From: Collinsella sp. MSK.8.10
GTDB taxonomy: Bacteria; Actinomycetota; Coriobacteriia; Coriobacteriales; Coriobacteriaceae
NCBI RefSeq assembly: GCF_019041915.1
Contig: NZ_JAHPYF010000001.1
Span: 620,001 to 684,000, forward strand
DNA length: 64,000 nucleotides
Direction: 5' to 3'
A program made the translations under genes and the position numbers. This document shows, in pieces, positions 36,314-43,139 of the stretch; the first letter of the stretch is position 1, and every line of letters starts with the position of its first letter. The notes beneath the pieces were generated by a model that saw only the letters and a program-made list of their open reading frames with translations, had not been told where the DNA came from and made no database searches.

Positions 36314-36466
36314 GAGCATCCTCATTCATATCGCTTGCGAGCATCCATAGTATCAGCCACGGTCCCAAAACGCGCCGCGCGCCGCCAATCATCACCGAAC
36401 CAAACGGATGAACGGTCCTGTATATAGGACTTCGACGCAACGTTTACCATGACACTCACTCAGCGC

Positions 36467-36506
36467 AAAAAAACAAAAGGGCGCCCTGGTTTCCCAGAGC
36501 GCCCTT
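36467..36506 (-). terminator. terminator of the rpsF-ssb-rpsR-rplI operon
   Basis: AAGGGCGC pairs with GCGCCCTT plus an inner CCTGG/CCAG, followed on the minus strand by TTTTGTTTTTTT. It lies 33 bp beyond the rplI stop. Confidence 0.8.
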
Positions 36507-36538
36507 CTTAGAACAAGATTGTTGCGTTGCAGCAAATG

Positions 36539-37078
36539 CTACTCGGCAGCAGCCTCAGTCTCGACCTCGGCGGTCTCGGCCTCGGCGACCTCAGCGGCCT
36601 CCTCGACCTCAGCCTCGGCAGCGAGCTCCTCGGCGGTAACGCCAACGAGAACGACAACCTCGGCCTTGATCTCGCGGTACAGCGAGATGGCAACGGTGTG
36701 GGCACCGGCAACCTTGATGGGCTTACCGAGCTCGACGCGCTTGCGGTCGATGTCCATACCGAGCTGAGCCTTGATGGCGTCAGCGATCATAGCGGCAGTA
36801 ACGGAGCCAAAGAGGATGCCCTCGTCGCCGACCTTGACGTCAACGGTGACCGTCTTGCCCTCGAAGGCAGCCTTGGTCTCGTTGGCGGTAGCCAGACGGA
36901 CGGCCTCGCGCTTGGCGATGTTGTTGCGACGCTCGTCAAGCTGCTTGAGGTTGCCCTTGGTGGCGGCAACAGCGAGCTTCTTGGGGAACAGGAAGTTCTC
37001 AGCGTAACCCTGAGCGACCTCTACGACGTCACCCTCGCCGCCCTTGCCCTTGATCTCATCGAGAAGAATAACCTTCAT
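36539..37078 (-). CDS. rplI: 50S ribosomal protein L9
   Basis: 179 residues. The N-domain MKVILLDEIKGKGGEGDVVEVAQGYAENFLFPKKLA is typical, followed by the long connecting helix and C-domain (LFGSVTAAMIADAIKAQLGMDIDRKRVEL). Compared with the usual 149 residues it carries an extra Ala/Glu-rich tail of about 30 residues (EELAAEAEVEEAAEVAEAET and further). It is the last gene of the rpsF operon. Confidence 0.94.
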   Translation of the reverse strand: MKVILLDEIKGKGGEGDVVEVAQGYAENFLFPKKLAVAATKGNLKQLDERRNNIAKREAVRLATANETKAAFEGKTVTVDVKVGDEGILFGSVTAAMIADAIKAQLGMDIDRKRVELGKPIKVAGAHTVAISLYREIKAEVVVLVGVTAEELAAEAEVEEAAEVAEAETAEVETEAAAE

Positions 37079-37093
37079 GATGCGTCTCCCTTC

Positions 37094-37360
37094 TTAGCCG
37101 CGGTCGCGGTTGCCACGAGAGGAAACCACGGGGACGGTGTACGGCAGGAGAGCCATCTCGCGGGCGCGCTTGATGGCGTTGGCGATGTCATGCTGATGCT
37201 GCGTGCAAGCGCCAGTGACACGACGGGGCTTAATCTTGCCACGATCGGTCATGTACTTACGGAGAAGCTGAGTATCCTTATAGTCGATGAACTCAGTGTT
37301 CTCCTTGCAGAACTGGCAGTACTTACGACGCGGCTGACGTGCAGAAAAATCATTAGCCAT
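37094..37360 (-). CDS. rpsR: 30S ribosomal protein S18
   Basis: 88 residues with [33 protein letters not shown] and [29 protein letters not shown]. The CxxC plus later Cys and His are the zinc-binding C+ form of S18. ATG at 37360 is used; the frame extends to 37411 without need. Confidence 0.95.
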   Translation of the reverse strand: MANDFSARQPRRKYCQFCKENTEFIDYKDTQLLRKYMTDRGKIKPRRVTGACTQHQHDIANAIKRAREMALLPYTVPVVSSRGNRDRG

Positions 37361-37432
37361 GTCAAAATACCTTTCATTTGGCAACTTCGGCGAACCGAAG
37401 CCGCCTCTCACTCAAAAATAGGTGAACAACCC

Positions 37433-37885
37433 TTAGAACGGGATGTCCTCATCGTAGACGTCGACCGCGGGCGGCGTAGCCACCGGCGCGGCAGGACGTG
37501 CTGCGGGCGCGGGAGCTGCGGGGGCGTAACCGCCCTGGTCGTAGCCACCCTGGCCACCACGGGAGCTCATAAACTCGATCTCATCGACGATGACCTCAAG
37601 CTTGCTCCGGCGCTGGCCGTCGCGCTCCCAAGAGCTGTAGCGCAGCTTGCCCTCGATCGCGACCTTGTTTCCCTTTGCCAGGAAACGGCTCACGGCCTCG
37701 GCGCGGGTGCCGAACATAGTGCAGTCGACAAAGTTGGGATAGTCCTCCCACTCGCCAGTCTGCGCGTTGCGGCGACGATCGTTCACGGCGACGCCAAAGG
37801 ACAGAACCTGGGTTCCGCCGGCGGTGGCGCGCAGCTCGGGATCGCGGGTGAGGTTACCGGTGATGTTCACTCGATTGATGCTCAT
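37433..37885 (-). CDS. ssb: single-stranded DNA-binding protein
   Basis: 150 residues. The OB fold occupies residues 1-110 (NRVNITGNLTRDPELRATAGG, FTRAE-like TMFGTRAEAVSRFLAKGNKV, and EGKLRYSSWERDGQRR). A Gly/Ala/Pro-rich linker follows. The acidic tip DVYDEDIPF, which recruits replication and repair proteins, is complete. It sits between rpsF and rpsR, as in many bacteria. Confidence 0.95.
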   Translation of the reverse strand: MSINRVNITGNLTRDPELRATAGGTQVLSFGVAVNDRRRNAQTGEWEDYPNFVDCTMFGTRAEAVSRFLAKGNKVAIEGKLRYSSWERDGQRRSKLEVIVDEIEFMSSRGGQGGYDQGGYAPAAPAPAARPAAPVATPPAVDVYDEDIPF

Positions 37886-37933
37886 AACTCACTACTTCCT
37901 CTTGGGGCACAAGCCCAGTCCAAAACGACAGTC

Positions 37934-38227
37934 TTACTCCTGGTCGTCGCGACGGACGATCATGTGGCGGACCACAGCGTCGGTGATGCGCAGGACGCGA
38001 TCAAGCTCGGCGATCTGGGTAGGATCTGCGTGGAAGTTGATGAGGGTGTAGTCACCATCGGTGAGGTCGTTGATCTCGTAGGCGAGCTTGCGCTTGCCCC
38101 ACTCGTCAACGGAGTCGACCTTGCCAGCGCCCTCAGCGATCGTGGTATCGATACGCTTCATAACAGCGAGACGAGTCTCGGGGTCGAGCGACGGGTCAAC
38201 AAAGAACAGCAGTTCATAAGCCTTCAT
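37934..38227 (-). CDS. rpsF: 30S ribosomal protein S6
   Basis: 97 residues: MKAYELLFFVDPSLDPETRLAVMKRID at the start and KRKLAYEINDLTDGDYTLINFHADPTQIAELDRVLRITDAV-like core (GKRKLAYEINDLTDGDY). It is the first gene of the rpsF-ssb-rpsR-rplI operon. AGGAGG precedes the ATG. S6 with S18 commonly represses its own operon through a leader hairpin; one is seen at 38254-38282. Confidence 0.94.
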   Translation of the reverse strand: MKAYELLFFVDPSLDPETRLAVMKRIDTTIAEGAGKVDSVDEWGKRKLAYEINDLTDGDYTLINFHADPTQIAELDRVLRITDAVVRHMIVRRDDQE

Positions 38228-38253
38228 ATTGTCACCTCCTCTGGGCAAATGTG

Positions 38254-38282
38254 GCTTCAGGTCGTGAAGGTGCGCCTGAAGC
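38254..38282 (-). promoter_or_regulatory. leader hairpin of the rpsF operon (possible S6:S18 site)
   Basis: On the minus strand GCTTCAGG and CCTGAAGC form a perfect 8-bp stem with a 13-base loop (CGCACCTTCACGA), 27 bp ahead of the rpsF start. An S6:S18 autoregulatory hairpin is known at this position in many bacteria. I cannot confirm the conserved CCG bulge here. Confidence 0.45.
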
Positions 38283-38298
38283 AGGAAAAGACTTGGTA

Positions 38299-38327
38299 AT
38301 AATATCTTTCAACCTCCCAGGCCGCAA
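38299..38327 (-). promoter_or_regulatory. candidate promoter of the rpsF operon
   Basis: On the minus strand TTGCGG, a 17-bp spacer and TATTAT. It would give a leader of about 65 bases that contains the hairpin at 38254-38282. The rest of the 504-bp gap to the tRNA genes holds no gene I can support. Confidence 0.45.
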
Positions 38328-38687
38328 GAATATGCAGCTACAACCTCATGACCTCCACATATGCCAATGCTCGCACCACGTTTCATGCGCATTCCAACCA
38401 AATGCCGACCAAGAGCTTGACGGATTTGTGGACAAGATACGACGCCGCGGGGACAAGCTGAGCCAAGCCGCAGGTCAACGGGCACAAGGCCGTGGTCGCA
38501 AAATGCATACCAGTGGTCCACAGCACCACCCAAAGATTTTTAAATTCATTGCCAAGTCGCTTATGAATACCCCTTTTGAACAATTGAGTTAATCAACCAC
38601 GCTGGTCGGAAGCCGTTTTTTGGCACCTCAAACCCCACTGCAACGACAAGCGCAGCCAAGCGTTTTAAAAAATGCCAACTTTTCTGT

Positions 38688-38715
38688 TTGCACTTTGCGA
38701 TTCCTCGTGTATACT
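38688..38715 (+). promoter_or_regulatory. promoter of the tRNA-Ser genes
   Basis: TTGCAC, a 16-bp spacer and TATACT end 16 bp before the first tRNA base. Confidence 0.6.
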
Positions 38716-38731
38716 GACTTTCGCATTTAAC

Positions 38732-38822
38732 GGAGAGTTGTCCGAGTGGCCGAAGGAGCACGATTGGAAATCGTGTAGGCGTCAAAAGCGTCTCCAGGGT
38801 TCAAATCCCTGACTCTCCGCCA
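38732..38822 (+). tRNA. tRNA-Ser (anticodon GGA)
   Basis: Starts GGAGAGTTGTCCGAGTGGCC and ends GACTCTCCGCCA with CCA encoded. The anticodon loop is ATTGGAAAT, giving GGA (serine UCC/UCU). A long variable arm (GGCGTCAAAAGCGTCTCC) is present, as expected for tRNA-Ser. A terminator follows. Confidence 0.97.
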
Positions 38823-38831
38823 GTTAATTCC

Positions 38832-38861
38832 AAAGCAGGCCTTCGAGCCTGCTTTGTTTTT
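38832..38861 (+). terminator. terminator after tRNA-Ser (GGA)
   Basis: AAAGCAGGC pairs with GCCTGCTTT around a six-base loop and is followed by GTTTTT. Confidence 0.85.
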
Positions 38862-38870
38862 ACCCCACGC

Positions 38871-38961
38871 GGAGGGGTGGCAGAGTGGTTGAATGCGGCG
38901 GTCTCGAAAACCGTTTGGCCTGTATAAGGTCACGAGGGTTCGAATCCCTCCTCCTCCGCCA
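38871..38961 (+). tRNA. tRNA-Ser (anticodon CGA)
   Basis: Starts GGAGGGGTGGCAGAGTGG and ends CCTCCTCCGCCA with CCA encoded. The anticodon loop is TCTCGAAAA, giving CGA (serine UCG). The long variable arm is present. Acceptor pairing has one G-U pair. Confidence 0.97.
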
Positions 38962-38974
38962 TTTTGGTTGAGAA

Positions 38975-38999
38975 GGCTCCCAAGAATGGGAGCTTTTTT
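38975..38999 (+). terminator. terminator after tRNA-Ser (CGA)
   Basis: GCTCCCA and TGGGAGC form a 7-bp stem followed by TTTTTT. Confidence 0.85.
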
Positions 39000-39025
39000 G
39001 TTTTGAGTCCCTAACAAGCAAATAC

Positions 39026-39153
39026 GGTGGAGGAGGAGGGATTCGAACCCGCCACGGGCGCGGAGCGTAAAGAAAACGCGCCCGTGGCGCGTTTTTAGCG
39101 CAGCGCGGTCGGCGTAAGCCGACCGGATAAATTTTGAGCAAAGCTCAAAATTT
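39026..39153 (-). other. inverted tRNA-Ser 3' fragment followed by three perfect hairpins
   Basis: Bases 39029-39050 are the reverse complement of the T-arm and acceptor end of the tRNA-Ser (CGA) just upstream (22 bp identical). Three perfect hairpins follow in a row: 12-bp arms at 39051-39062/39077-39088, 8-bp arms at 39106-39113/39118-39125 (loop GTAA), and 11-bp arms at 39129-39139/39143-39153 (loop AAA). There is no body of a tRNA. The element may be a relic of an insertion at tRNA-Ser or an unknown RNA element. The rest of this 370-bp gap, up to the TRIC gene, shows nothing else. Confidence 0.6.
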
Positions 39154-39331
39154 GGACATCCCTCCTATTCAGCCACACCCCCATCGCGTTCAGCATCAAC
39201 CCAGATCCCCAAACATGGGACCTGCGCCCGCACCCGGTCCCGACCGTTTACCGAGCAATAGGGTCGCCACGCCCGCCAACCATGTACTATGTACGGGCAT
39301 TGTCTAAACCCACAATCAGAAGGACCCCATC

Positions 39332-40021
39332 TTGCCCGTCGTCGCCGCTATGACCATTACCTCACATGCATCGGATGCCATGGTCGCCATTCCGTTTTGG
39401 CTCGAGATGTTCGCTGTTGTCGCTGCATCGATCTCGGGTGTGCTGGTTGCGCGCGAGCACAAGCTCGACCTGGTGGGCGCGGTCGCGCTCGCGGTGGTCT
39501 GCGGTCTGGGCGGCGGTCTTTTGCGCGATATGACGCTGCAGGTGGGCAACGTCTACATCCTCAACCAGCCGATGGCGCTGCCACTTTCCATTGCCACGGC
39601 AGCCATCATCTATATTTTCCCGGCAATCGTCGACAAACCCGAAAAACTCATTCCCCTGCTCGACATCATCTCGGTCGGCATCTACGCCGCCACTGGAGCA
39701 GACAAGGCGCTGGTCTACGGCTTTGCGCCGGCGGTGTGCATCATGATGGGCTTTTTCACCGCGGTGGGCGGCGGCATGTTGCGCGACGGCTTTATGGGCG
39801 TGGTTCCGGGCATTTTCCAACGTACTAACTTTTATGCCATCGCCGCCATCGCCGGATCGACAAGCTATGTGTGTCTCGTTATGAGCGGCATCATGAGCAA
39901 TGTCGCCGCGCTGGTCGTATGCGTTGTCGTGACCATGGGTCTGCGCTGGCTCTCGCTGCGCTTTGACATCAAAAGCCCCACCGAAGAAGATATCGCGCGC
40001 TTCTTGCACCGTAAAAAGTAG
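39332..40021 (+). CDS. TRIC-type cation channel family protein (UPF0126/YadS-like)
   Basis: 229-residue membrane protein with two repeats of the family motif: CGLGGGLLRDMTLQV near residue 59 and AVGGGMLRDGFMGVVPGIF near 145. Each is followed by helices, giving seven membrane segments in total. Bacterial members form trimeric potassium-permeable channels, but the cellular role is not settled. TTG at 39332 is taken as the start because AAGGA lies seven bases upstream. ATG at 39350 has no ribosome site. Confidence 0.85.
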   Translation: MPVVAAMTITSHASDAMVAIPFWLEMFAVVAASISGVLVAREHKLDLVGAVALAVVCGLGGGLLRDMTLQVGNVYILNQPMALPLSIATAAIIYIFPAIVDKPEKLIPLLDIISVGIYAATGADKALVYGFAPAVCIMMGFFTAVGGGMLRDGFMGVVPGIFQRTNFYAIAAIAGSTSYVCLVMSGIMSNVAALVVCVVVTMGLRWLSLRFDIKSPTEEDIARFLHRKK

Positions 40022-40090
40022 ACAGCACGGCACGACCCTTCGAAATGCAACCGAGAGGTTCTTTTAGAGCGCCCGCACGTTGGGTACCCT

Positions 40091-40115
40091 GTTAGGTATA
40101 TGCCGAACACCTAAC
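40091..40115. promoter_or_regulatory. inverted repeat upstream of the bactofilin-like gene
   Basis: GTTAGGT (40091-40097) and ACCTAAC (40109-40115) are perfect 7-bp arms with an 11-base spacer, ending 13 bp before the start codon. It could be an operator or a leader hairpin near the ribosome site. Confidence 0.35.
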
Positions 40116-40128
40116 AAAAGGATCAACC

Positions 40129-41274
40129 ATGGCTTTCAATCAAACCGCGGCGGCGCCGTCACACAAGATGCGTCGCTGCCTGCTTATGGCATTCGCACTC
40201 ATCGCTCTGGCGATCACCGCGCTTCCCACGGCGTCGTTCGCCAGCACGGACACCGCAGGCAACGTACTTGCGACCGACAATGACGCCAATCCGTCCGGCG
40301 TCGAAGGTGACCTGTACTGGGCAGGTCAGGCCCTCAACTTGGACGATACGTCCATCGACCGCGATATCATCGCCGCGGGCGATACCCTCTCAATTCGCGA
40401 CTGCACAGTGGGCGGCGCCATTCGTCTTGCGGCGCGCACGATTGATATCGCCCAGACCACGGTTGATGGCAGCGTGACCGTTGCTGGCCAGCATGTCGTT
40501 CTCAATTCCGACAGCACCGCCAACTGTTTCTACGCGATAGGCGAGACGGTTGCCTTGCGAGGCTCCACCAAGTCGGCAGCGCTTGCGGGCGATACGGTGA
40601 CCATCGATGGCACCGTCGAGGGCGATGTCGAGGTTTGGGCCGACAAGCTCATCCTGGGCAAGAACGCCCATATCACCGGCACCGTGAACGCGCACGTCTC
40701 CGAGGACCCCGAGCGCGCCGCGGGAGCCGAGGTCGGCGCACTCAAGATCGACCGCACCGAGAACGAGGATACTTCCACCGTTAACGATGTCATCGGCGGT
40801 ATCGTCGCCGCGGCACTCTCGACCTGCTTTGTCGCTCTGCTGCTCGAGCTCGTCTTTCCGCGTGCGACTGCCAGCGCCGCCGGTATGCTCCACCAGCGCC
40901 CCATGCCCCTGTGGGTGAGCGGTCTTCTGGGCACGATTGCTATCGTCCCCGCCGTCCTACTGCTAATTATCTCTATCGCTGGTCTGTCGCTTGCCGGAGC
41001 CCTCATGTGCGGTGTTATTGGCATCGCGCTGGTGTCGAGTGCCTTTGCAGGGTGCGCGATCGCGCGCATGGTCGGACACAGCCAGAACCGCTACGCCATG
41101 GCAGCCGCTGGTGGCGTAATCGCAGGCGCCCTCACGGGGCTTCCCCTCGTAGGCGGCTTCATCAGCGGCGTGGCCTTTGTCTTTATGCTCGGCTACATCA
41201 TCCAAATCATCTGGCACAACGCCCACCTCAAGCCGCAGCAGCCGGCTAACACGCCAGAGCTTCCCACCGCTTAG
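40129..41274 (+). CDS. exported bactofilin-like (polymer-forming) membrane protein
   Basis: 381 residues. A signal-like N-terminus (CLLMAFALIALAITALPTAS, cleavage near FAS) is followed by about 150 residues of regular short beta repeats of the bactofilin kind (TSIDRDIIAAGDTLSIRD, TVDGSVTVAGQHVVL, GTVEGDVEVWADKLILG, AHITGTVNAHV). Four or five membrane helices make up the C-terminal half (from GIVAAALSTCFVALLLELVF). Bactofilins are usually cytosolic; here the signal places the beta domain outside, which is unusual. It ends in a strong terminator. Confidence 0.7.
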   Translation: MAFNQTAAAPSHKMRRCLLMAFALIALAITALPTASFASTDTAGNVLATDNDANPSGVEGDLYWAGQALNLDDTSIDRDIIAAGDTLSIRDCTVGGAIRLAARTIDIAQTTVDGSVTVAGQHVVLNSDSTANCFYAIGETVALRGSTKSAALAGDTVTIDGTVEGDVEVWADKLILGKNAHITGTVNAHVSEDPERAAGAEVGALKIDRTENEDTSTVNDVIGGIVAAALSTCFVALLLELVFPRATASAAGMLHQRPMPLWVSGLLGTIAIVPAVLLLIISIAGLSLAGALMCGVIGIALVSSAFAGCAIARMVGHSQNRYAMAAAGGVIAGALTGLPLVGGFISGVAFVFMLGYIIQIIWHNAHLKPQQPANTPELPTA

Positions 41275-41282
41275 CAGCCGAT

Positions 41283-41341
41283 CACCACAAAGGGGCCAGG
41301 CACCTTTGTGGTGGTGCAAAGGGGTCAGGTTACTTTGCAAC
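41283..41341. repeat. TGTCCC/GGGGTCAGG-family foldback
   Basis: CACCACAAAGG pairs with CCTTTGTGGTG around GGCCAGGCA, then GCAAAGGGGTCAGGTTACTTTGC forms a second foldback. It starts 8 bp after a stop codon. It resembles the repeat at 4100-4134. Confidence 0.65.
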
Positions 41342-41351
41342 AACAAACGAG

Positions 41352-41390
41352 GCGGGGCACTCGGTCATATCGACCGGGTGCCCCGCTTTT
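41352..41390 (+). terminator. terminator of the bactofilin-like gene
   Basis: GCGGGGCACTCGGTC and GACCGGGTGCCCCGC form a perfect 15-bp stem with a five-base loop, followed by TTTT. Confidence 0.85.
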
Positions 41391-41495
41391 CTTGGAGGGT
41401 TCTCTAGTAACTTTTTCAAAACCAATGATCATCAGGTCGGTAGGCCTGCGCGTCACTCATTACGGAGGCAGTACGCCAGTGAGCATGAAAGGCAA

Positions 41496-43139
41496 TTATT
41501 TTTCACGACGACCGCCTCCCCGCTTGATGACGAGCCCGACAACAATAGCCGCCACTCCGATGGCAGCCAAAGCCGCCACCAGCACCAACGTTCTATCTCC
41601 CGTCGAGGGTATAAAGCCACGACTTGCTTCTTTGCTCGGGGTGTTGAGCACCGACAGCTCAATCGAACCCGTCCCGGCATCGGCGGTATCAACCCGCAGA
41701 GGGCTTTCGGCCGACACGGTCACCTTGAGCTTCGCGGCCGCCACCTGCTTAGCGTCCAATCCCTCAGACGTAACCGTTACCGTTCGTTTGCCCTCAAAGG
41801 CGGTGTATCCCTTGGGAGCCGCGGCCTCCTCGACGGTGTAGACACCCGCGTCCACACCGCTCAATTCCGCGTGGCCGTCCGCGCCCGTGGTGACGCACGC
41901 GTCAGCATCCGTCGACCACGAGCCGTCGGTCGTTAGGATGCGCCCGCGGTCATCGATGATGCGCAGTTTGGCACTCGCGAGCGGTTTATCGTCCGAGCTC
42001 GAGCGCTTGATGAGGCTGAGTCCCCAGGTATAGGCCGTGGCGTCATCACTCGGCGTATGGGTGAATCCGGCATCGCCGGACTGGTCGACGAGGGGAGAGC
42101 GCGGGTAACGCAGGTAGACCTCGTTGGGGTTGCCCTTGGTGGCGCCTCGATTGCAGTTGGCCCCCAACGGCGCATTGTAGACAGCAACCACGCGGGCGCC
42201 CGCGGCAAAGGCGTCAGCCCCGCCGAGCGCGGCGATGAGGTCGCCGGTGCGCACGGTGAAGGCATTGCCCTCGACCGAGACCTTGCACTGTGAAGTAATG
42301 TCTGTCCACCCTTTAACCGGCGTCGAGTTGGCGTTGCCGCCCTCACATGCGACGGCGTCGAAGCCGCCGTCCGCGCCCGCCGCCACGTACACGCGCACGC
42401 TCGCGGCCACCTTGGAGGGGTCGAGCCCCGCACTCATGGTGTCGACGAACTGTACCGTATAGGTGTCGTACGCCGTGAGCCCCGCCGGGACCGTGGCCGA
42501 GAGGCGCCAGTACAGGTCGTCGGCAACCGTGACGTCGGCGGCCTTCTGCCAGGCGGCGGTGCTGTCCTCCAGCACGTGTTTTTGGACCTTGGGGGTCGCC
42601 GCCTTAGGCTTGACGGTAACGGCGCTGCCGCCGACCAGGGTCATGATCGGCGCGGTGCCGGCCTCGCCCTGGGCGATGGCGTCGCCGTCGGCGACGATGA
42701 GCCAGTAGCCGCAGGGCAGCTCGGCCGCCGTGCCCGCGTTAAGGGCCACGGAAGTTGCGTCGGCATTGCAAATCGCGCGGGCAAGCTTTGCCGTCAGCGC
42801 GGTCGTCATATGCCCGTCGGCATTCATCCACTCGGCAGTCTCTTGCGCCGCCGATGCCGAGCCATCAAGCCCCGCATCATGAAGCACGGGAAGAACGGCT
42901 TGACGAACCGCGCCATTCGCCCACGTTACGTCAGTTGCAATTTTATGGCCAGCATCGTCATCATCGATAACTGTCGCCGAAAAGAGCTGGTACGCGTCAT
43001 ACCGCGTCGCGACTGTACCGTCCACCGTAATGGCACCGGTGTCGGCAGCACGAGCCGTCCTGGGCAGCATCGCAAAAGAGAACATAGCGACCGTAGCTAT
43101 CGTCGCGACGGCCAACAAGCGGCACCAAAGCCTACTCAC
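41496..43139 (-). CDS. sortase-anchored pilin-like surface protein with SpaA domain
   Basis: 547 residues. A signal peptide (LLAVATIATVAMFSFAML...ARA) is followed by a D1-like region (ITVDGTVATRYDAYQLFSATV). A central isopeptide-forming domain follows, then a SpaA/Cna-B-like domain (GLSLIKRSSSDDKPLASAKLRI with a candidate isopeptide Lys, and GVYTVEEAAAPKGY with the E-box). It ends in the sorting signal IPSTGD, a hydrophobic helix and Arg/Lys tail. Start GTG at 43139 is chosen because GAGGTGG lies six bases upstream; it overlaps the stop of the large gene by eight bases. A backbone or tip pilin is likely. Confidence 0.85.
   Translation of the reverse strand: MSRLWCRLLAVATIATVAMFSFAMLPRTARAADTGAITVDGTVATRYDAYQLFSATVIDDDDAGHKIATDVTWANGAVRQAVLPVLHDAGLDGSASAAQETAEWMNADGHMTTALTAKLARAICNADATSVALNAGTAAELPCGYWLIVADGDAIAQGEAGTAPIMTLVGGSAVTVKPKAATPKVQKHVLEDSTAAWQKAADVTVADDLYWRLSATVPAGLTAYDTYTVQFVDTMSAGLDPSKVAASVRVYVAAGADGGFDAVACEGGNANSTPVKGWTDITSQCKVSVEGNAFTVRTGDLIAALGGADAFAAGARVVAVYNAPLGANCNRGATKGNPNEVYLRYPRSPLVDQSGDAGFTHTPSDDATAYTWGLSLIKRSSSDDKPLASAKLRIIDDRGRILTTDGSWSTDADACVTTGADGHAELSGVDAGVYTVEEAAAPKGYTAFEGKRTVTVTSEGLDAKQVAAAKLKVTVSAESPLRVDTADAGTGSIELSVLNTPSKEASRGFIPSTGDRTLVLVAALAAIGVAAIVVGLVIKRGGGRREK

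Noticed and set aside
38251..38592. 113-residue open frame between rpsF and the tRNA genes
   Set aside because: It begins inside the rpsF leader and has a composition unlike a protein. More likely non-coding.
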